DNA of 64,000 nt, taken from NCBI GenBank assembly GCA_027625915.1, contig JANTQA010000047.1, positions 15,624,001 through 15,688,000 of the forward strand, read 5' to 3'. A program made the translations under genes and the position numbers. Source of the DNA: Anaeramoeba flamelloides (taxonomy: Eukaryota; Metamonada; Anaeramoebidae). Below, piece by piece: positions 60,110-64,000 of the stretch (the first letter of the stretch is position 1; each line of letters opens with the position of its first letter). The notes beneath the pieces were generated by a model, which was not told the origin of the DNA, did not search any database, and saw nothing but the letters and a program-made list of their open reading frames with translations.

Positions 60110-61235
60110 TTACACTGGGCAATAGTGAACTAATAAGTGAATTTGTCCTTTTGCTTTTTCTTTCTTCATTGGCTTGATGTCATACCATCTTTTATGAGTC
60201 AATTAGGCGATTGATCAGAGGAGAGAAATATCAAGAATAAAAAAAAAAAATTGGTTAGTTTTATTTAGGTTTTTCGAAATATACTGTTAATTACAAAATA
60301 AAAAGATCAAAAATGTTCATTCAGTTTTCCAAAAAAACACATACTCTCAAGAATTAAAATAAATCATAGACCCCATTTCTAAAATGGTATTAATAATAAT
60401 TTAAGCTGATTTAAGGACTAATTAAAAATTTGAAATATTTCCCTGATTTTTATAAATCTTTTTTTTGGAAAGTTGAATGAAAAATTTGTTCAATTTATAT
60501 TACAACAAATAGTAAAAAGAAATTGAATAAATTCGAAAGATAAAAAAAAATAAAAATTGTTGGTAAAATCAAAAAGAAACGGTTTGATCGGAATTGAAAA
60601 AAAATAAAAAAATAAAACAAAATTTCAACTTACCCATCATGTGGTTGTCCATTAACAAATGTAGAAAGAGGAATTTTGACCATTCCAATTGAGTCGTCAT
60701 TTGACACCTAAAAATTTTGTCATCAAAAAAAGAGAAAAAAATTTGATAAATGAGAAAAAACAAGCTTTGAAAGCGATCAAACAAAAGAGAAGAAAACAAA
60801 CTTTGTCATGATCAAAAAGTTGAACACGAAGGAAATCGGTTTCTTCGTCACCAGGGATTGTTTCCAAAATAAAGGTTTCTGACCATTTGGGATGGAGAGT
60901 TTTGGTTTTTGTCGAAGTTTTTCCTGCAAATTCAAATCCTTTCTTTTTCCTTTTTTTGTTGATTTCTTCATCATTAATTTTTAAGACACAGTAAGGGTCA
61001 GACTATAAATTTTGTGAATTAAAAGGTGTTTGAATTAAAAGAAATAAATTTTTAAATTTTAAAAAAAAAAGAAAGAAAAAGAAAAGGGAAAAAATTATTC
61101 AAATTCAGAGGTTGATTTTGAATAAAACGAGAAAAGAGGTTAGAGTTCTAGGAACAAAAGAAAATTTACTTTTCCGCCAAGATCTGCACCATGAATTCCC
61201 TTAGCTTCGATTACTCTTACGTAAAGATTGTTCAT
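60110..61235 (-). CDS. Small single-C2-domain protein, four exons, 139 aa
   Basis: Predicted Ca2+-dependent membrane- or protein-binding C2 domain standing alone. Exons: 61170-61235, 60802-61002, 60634-60707 and 60110-60188; all junctions are GT-AG and in phase, with introns of 167, 94 and 445 bp. The protein starts MNNLYVRVIEAKGIHGADLGGK-SDPYCVL and continues through LHPKWSETFILE, LRVQLFDHDK-VSNDDSIG and VNGQPHD-GWYDIKP to IHLLVHYCPV then TAA: a complete eight-strand C2 outline. Likely calcium ligands are Asp18, Asp24, Asp86, Asp88 and Asp94, so binding should be functional. A Lys/Arg-rich stretch (about 37-43) may be a polybasic lipid-binding site. There are no transmembrane or other domains. 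The exons are too short to appear as long open frames. The ortholog is not identified. Confidence 0.9.
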
Positions 61236-62386
61236 TTGTTATTAAATTATTGTTCTGAATAAAAGAAAAAAAATGAATTATTTTGATGCGAGTTAACTAA
61301 ATATAATCTTTGAAATCAGGCTGAAATAACAATAGTTGTTGTTTGAAATAGAGTCAGTTAAATTTTTTTTGTTTAGAAAAGTGTATTGTAGCTAGGTTTT
61401 GTGTTATTAATAAAAAGATCGGAAATTAAAAAAACATTATTGGATAAATAACAATTTTGATTTTTTGTTCTCTGGTGAGTTGGGATACCATTGTGAACAA
61501 AAATATTTTATTGGTTTCTCAATGAAAGAAATACCAAATTTTAGGTTCTGTTAGATCGGCAATTATTGTCAAAATTACGTGCAAAAAAATATAATGCGTG
61601 TTTCCAAATAAAAAGCGTGTTTTTTTGTAATAGAAGACCAATACATTAACCAATCAAAGAAACTGATAATAAACCCTAAGTTAATATGGTATTGGTTTCT
61701 TAAAGTTCTATTATTAGAAAGAAATTCTACAAATGAAGGATCAAATTGTGAAATTTATCTCAAAAAATAGAGTAAATTTTTGATAAAATTCTTGTTCATC
61801 AGAAAAAACAAACAAAAAAATTTTAAAATAATTGAGAATATTACCAAGTTTTTTGAACAAATTGCGTTCATAATTTAAATTTTACTGTGAAAATATGCAG
61901 ATTTTTACTTTCAAAATTGATTTGAACTTAGTTATAATATTTTGTATTTCAATTGGATGTTGCCTTGGTACAAGAATAAAAAAATCACGGATATATATTT
62001 TGTAACACATGTTTTTTTGACATTGTATGTTAAAAAATTGAATAATTAAGATTTAAAACGAGTTATTTTCATTCTTTTTCTTTTCAAAAATAGTGTGGAT
62101 AATGATATTTTTGTTTCATATATTCAATAACACATGATATACAAAAAAATTTTTTTCATAAAGGTATTTGAATTATAAAGAGGAAAAAATTTTCACTTCA
62201 TTTTTACCGATTATACCTTCTTTGATAAGAATTTTAAAAGTAATATACAATTAATTTTTTTTCAACTCTATTAATACTCTACTCTCATTTTTTATGGTTG
62301 GTTATGGGTAAGTTTAGAATCACAGGATTAAAGGAATAGTATTGATTTAAAAAAAAGATCATCTACCAAAATTTATCTCATCTTTA
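61236..62386. other. Upstream region of the C2 gene
   Basis: About 1.15 kb of AT-rich DNA with no recognisable gene or repeat copy. It should contain the promoter of the minus-strand C2 gene, but no specific element can be named. Confidence 0.5.
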
Positions 62387-62390
62387 TTAA

Positions 62391-62565
62391 GGGACTAGTC
62401 TCTAAAAATTATTGTGTTTTTGGCCTATTTCTAAATATGGATTCCTGGTCTAATAACATGTTTAATATTGAAAATTAACAATGGTTTTCAAATCCAAGTA
62501 ATTGGCAAAAAATTTCCACAATCTCTATTAAATTTAGTAATAAAAATTCAATAGAGACTTGTCCC
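62391..62565. mobile_element. Family E-derived MITE, 175 bp, TTAA-flanked
   Basis: TTAA at 62387-62390 and 62566-62569. The ends GGGACTAGTCTCTA and ATAGAGACTTGTCCC match family E (47804-48944), and the right interior (AAGTAATTGGCAAAAAATTTC.., ATTAAATTTA..) is shared with it. This is a deletion derivative of family E. Confidence 0.8.
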
Positions 62566-62569
62566 TTAA

Positions 62570-63932
62570 GGGAGTAGCTACACCATAAGACATAATAAAA
62601 ATTTGAGAGGGGTAAGATAATAGTATTTTATTTTGGTGGCGTGTGATCATAGATTCTCTAAAAAATTTCTTGAAAAAATTATTTCTTATTTTTTTTTTAA
62701 TAATGGATAAAACTTAAAAAAAAGAGAATATATGGATAAAATAGTTTTGATTTTTTTTTTATTTAGATATAAACTTAATTCTAAAAATTTGGACACAGTT
62801 TAAACAGTCGAAAGAATAGCAATACCATACTTTACATTCAATTTAGAAATTATTTGATTTTACAAACTATTTCATTTTTTGTCTTTTATGTTTTTGTTTT
62901 CATTTTGTTGTTTTCAAGTTACAAAAACTGTTTCGTTAGATCTGTAATTTTTTTCGATGGTTGATTGAAGGTTAGTGTTGAGTTTCTTAAATTGAATTAT
63001 CAAATAAAATGGTCCATTGTATCTTATCATTTGATCGATCAACAATTGTTGGTGTAATTTTAACAAATTTACCAATACATTTTTTGTTCAGCTTGTTTCA
63101 TTATTTTGTACACACTGGTTTTGATTTTTTTCTTTTATATTTTTTTCTTTTATTTGGATGAAAATAATTGCTTATAAAAACATTAATACTATTTTTCTTA
63201 AATGGGATTTTATATCAAGTTTGGAAAAATATAATAAATTGAATTTTTGTTTTATTATTTTTAATTTTAGAAGTATCTAAATTTTCGGAATGGGGTTTAG
63301 TTTGTTTTTTTGGGAGAAGATAATTTTAGATTCTTAGAATAAAACTTATAGTTATTTTGTGGTTTAAAATTTGATAAAATATAATCATATTCACATCTCT
63401 AATTCCACTAAATCCAACTATTTAAAATCCTAAACCAGTAATGTTTTGGGATAATTATTATATTTTTTGGAATCCTTCTAGCTATTTCAGCTCTATTATT
63501 ATTTTCTTTTGCGATTCTCCCAATTATAATGTTATTGTTCATTTTAAACAAAATCCATTTTTTTCAAATGTAACTGGTAAAAAAAAATTTCTTATTGTTT
63601 TTGTTGTCATTATTAAAAAATTTCAAAAATTATGAAAAAATAAAAAAAGAAACAATTAAAACTGAAAAAATTAAATGCCCAAATAGAATGTTGAGAGAAG
63701 GACAAAAGATAAGTTATTCAACATTGGAAACATGATTTTGAGCAATTCAACCTAACGTTCTATTGTGGCAATTTCTTTGAGACTTTTGAAAAAAAAATAT
63801 AAAAAATATAATGAATGAAGTACTTTAAATAATAAAAATCAATGAGCTACATTAAAAGTAAAAAATATTATTTTCTGATCCTTTTCAAAATTGCAAAAAA
63901 GTGAAAAATTTTCCTTTAGCGTGGCTACCCCA
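62570..63932. mobile_element. Family F TTAA-type TIR element containing family I sequence
   Basis: TTAA at 62566-62569 (shared with the adjacent MITE) and 63933-63936. The ends GGGAGTAGCTACACC and GCGTGGCTACCCCA are imperfect inverted repeats. The middle (about 62795-63310) is the family I repeat found at three other places, so F may be the parent of those copies. A frame at 63441-63635 has no recognisable motif. Confidence 0.65.
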
Positions 63933-64000
63933 TTAAGAGGATTATGGAAAAATTTGATTCCTGATTTAAAATTTACTTAAAATATCAAGGAGTTTGCCTT

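Overview
The window is nuclear DNA of an AT-rich, intron-bearing eukaryote. The spliced genes have GT-AG introns, every gene that could be read to its end stops in TAA, and the code looks standard. The proteins carry Lys/Asn/Asp-rich low-complexity inserts. A divergent [FeFe] hydrogenase points to an anaerobic or microaerophilic protist. An Anaeramoeba-like or other anaerobic amoeboid or metamonad-type organism would fit, but this is inferred from style and gene content, not shown by a marker.

Eight genes can be read with confidence; most had to be assembled across introns. In order: the DECD-box mRNA-export helicase UAP56/Sub2 (minus, 104-3169); a five-exon WD40 - [FeFe] hydrogenase - flavodoxin fusion (minus, 7174-16423); ribosomal protein eS4 (plus, 20659-22056); a 1919-residue Lys/Asn-rich protein that looks like a chain of PH-like modules (plus, 28267-34165); the OTU1/YOD1 deubiquitinase (plus, 39761-40717); SRP9 (plus, 43817-44246); the AP-3 mu subunit (minus, 49314-55370); and a small Ca-binding-type C2 protein (minus, 60110-61235). 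A ninth spliced gene (minus, about 40958-43779) is only a candidate. The genes are not an operon or pathway. They are housekeeping functions (mRNA export, translation, protein targeting, vesicle coats, ubiquitin editing) around one metabolic novelty.

That novelty is the hydrogenase. Eight WD40 repeats precede a 2Fe-2S ferredoxin domain, two [4Fe-4S] motifs, a complete H-cluster domain with all three signature motifs, and an FMN-binding flavodoxin domain. It has no obvious organelle-targeting leader, so a cytosolic, propeller-scaffolded H2/ferredoxin/flavin enzyme is the simplest reading. Hydrogenases fused to flavodoxin or CysJ modules are known in anaerobic protists; I know of no description of an N-terminal WD40 propeller on one.

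Most remaining DNA, both between genes and inside the long introns, is layered mobile-element remains. (1) A group of about 0.2-1.4 kb elements is flanked by TTAA and has termini related to GGGA(C/G)TA (families C, D, E, F); several sit inside introns. (2) Six copies of an almost fully palindromic, about 200 bp Tc1-like MITE have CAGT ends and TA flanks. (3) Three LINE fragments share one C-terminal domain type; one has a poly(A) tail, a 16 bp target duplication and an empty-site paralogue 36 kb away. (4) Further dispersed families (A, G, H, I) and a long foldback element occur. Nested insertions give a relative chronology. I see no convincing tRNA, rRNA, CRISPR or viral element.
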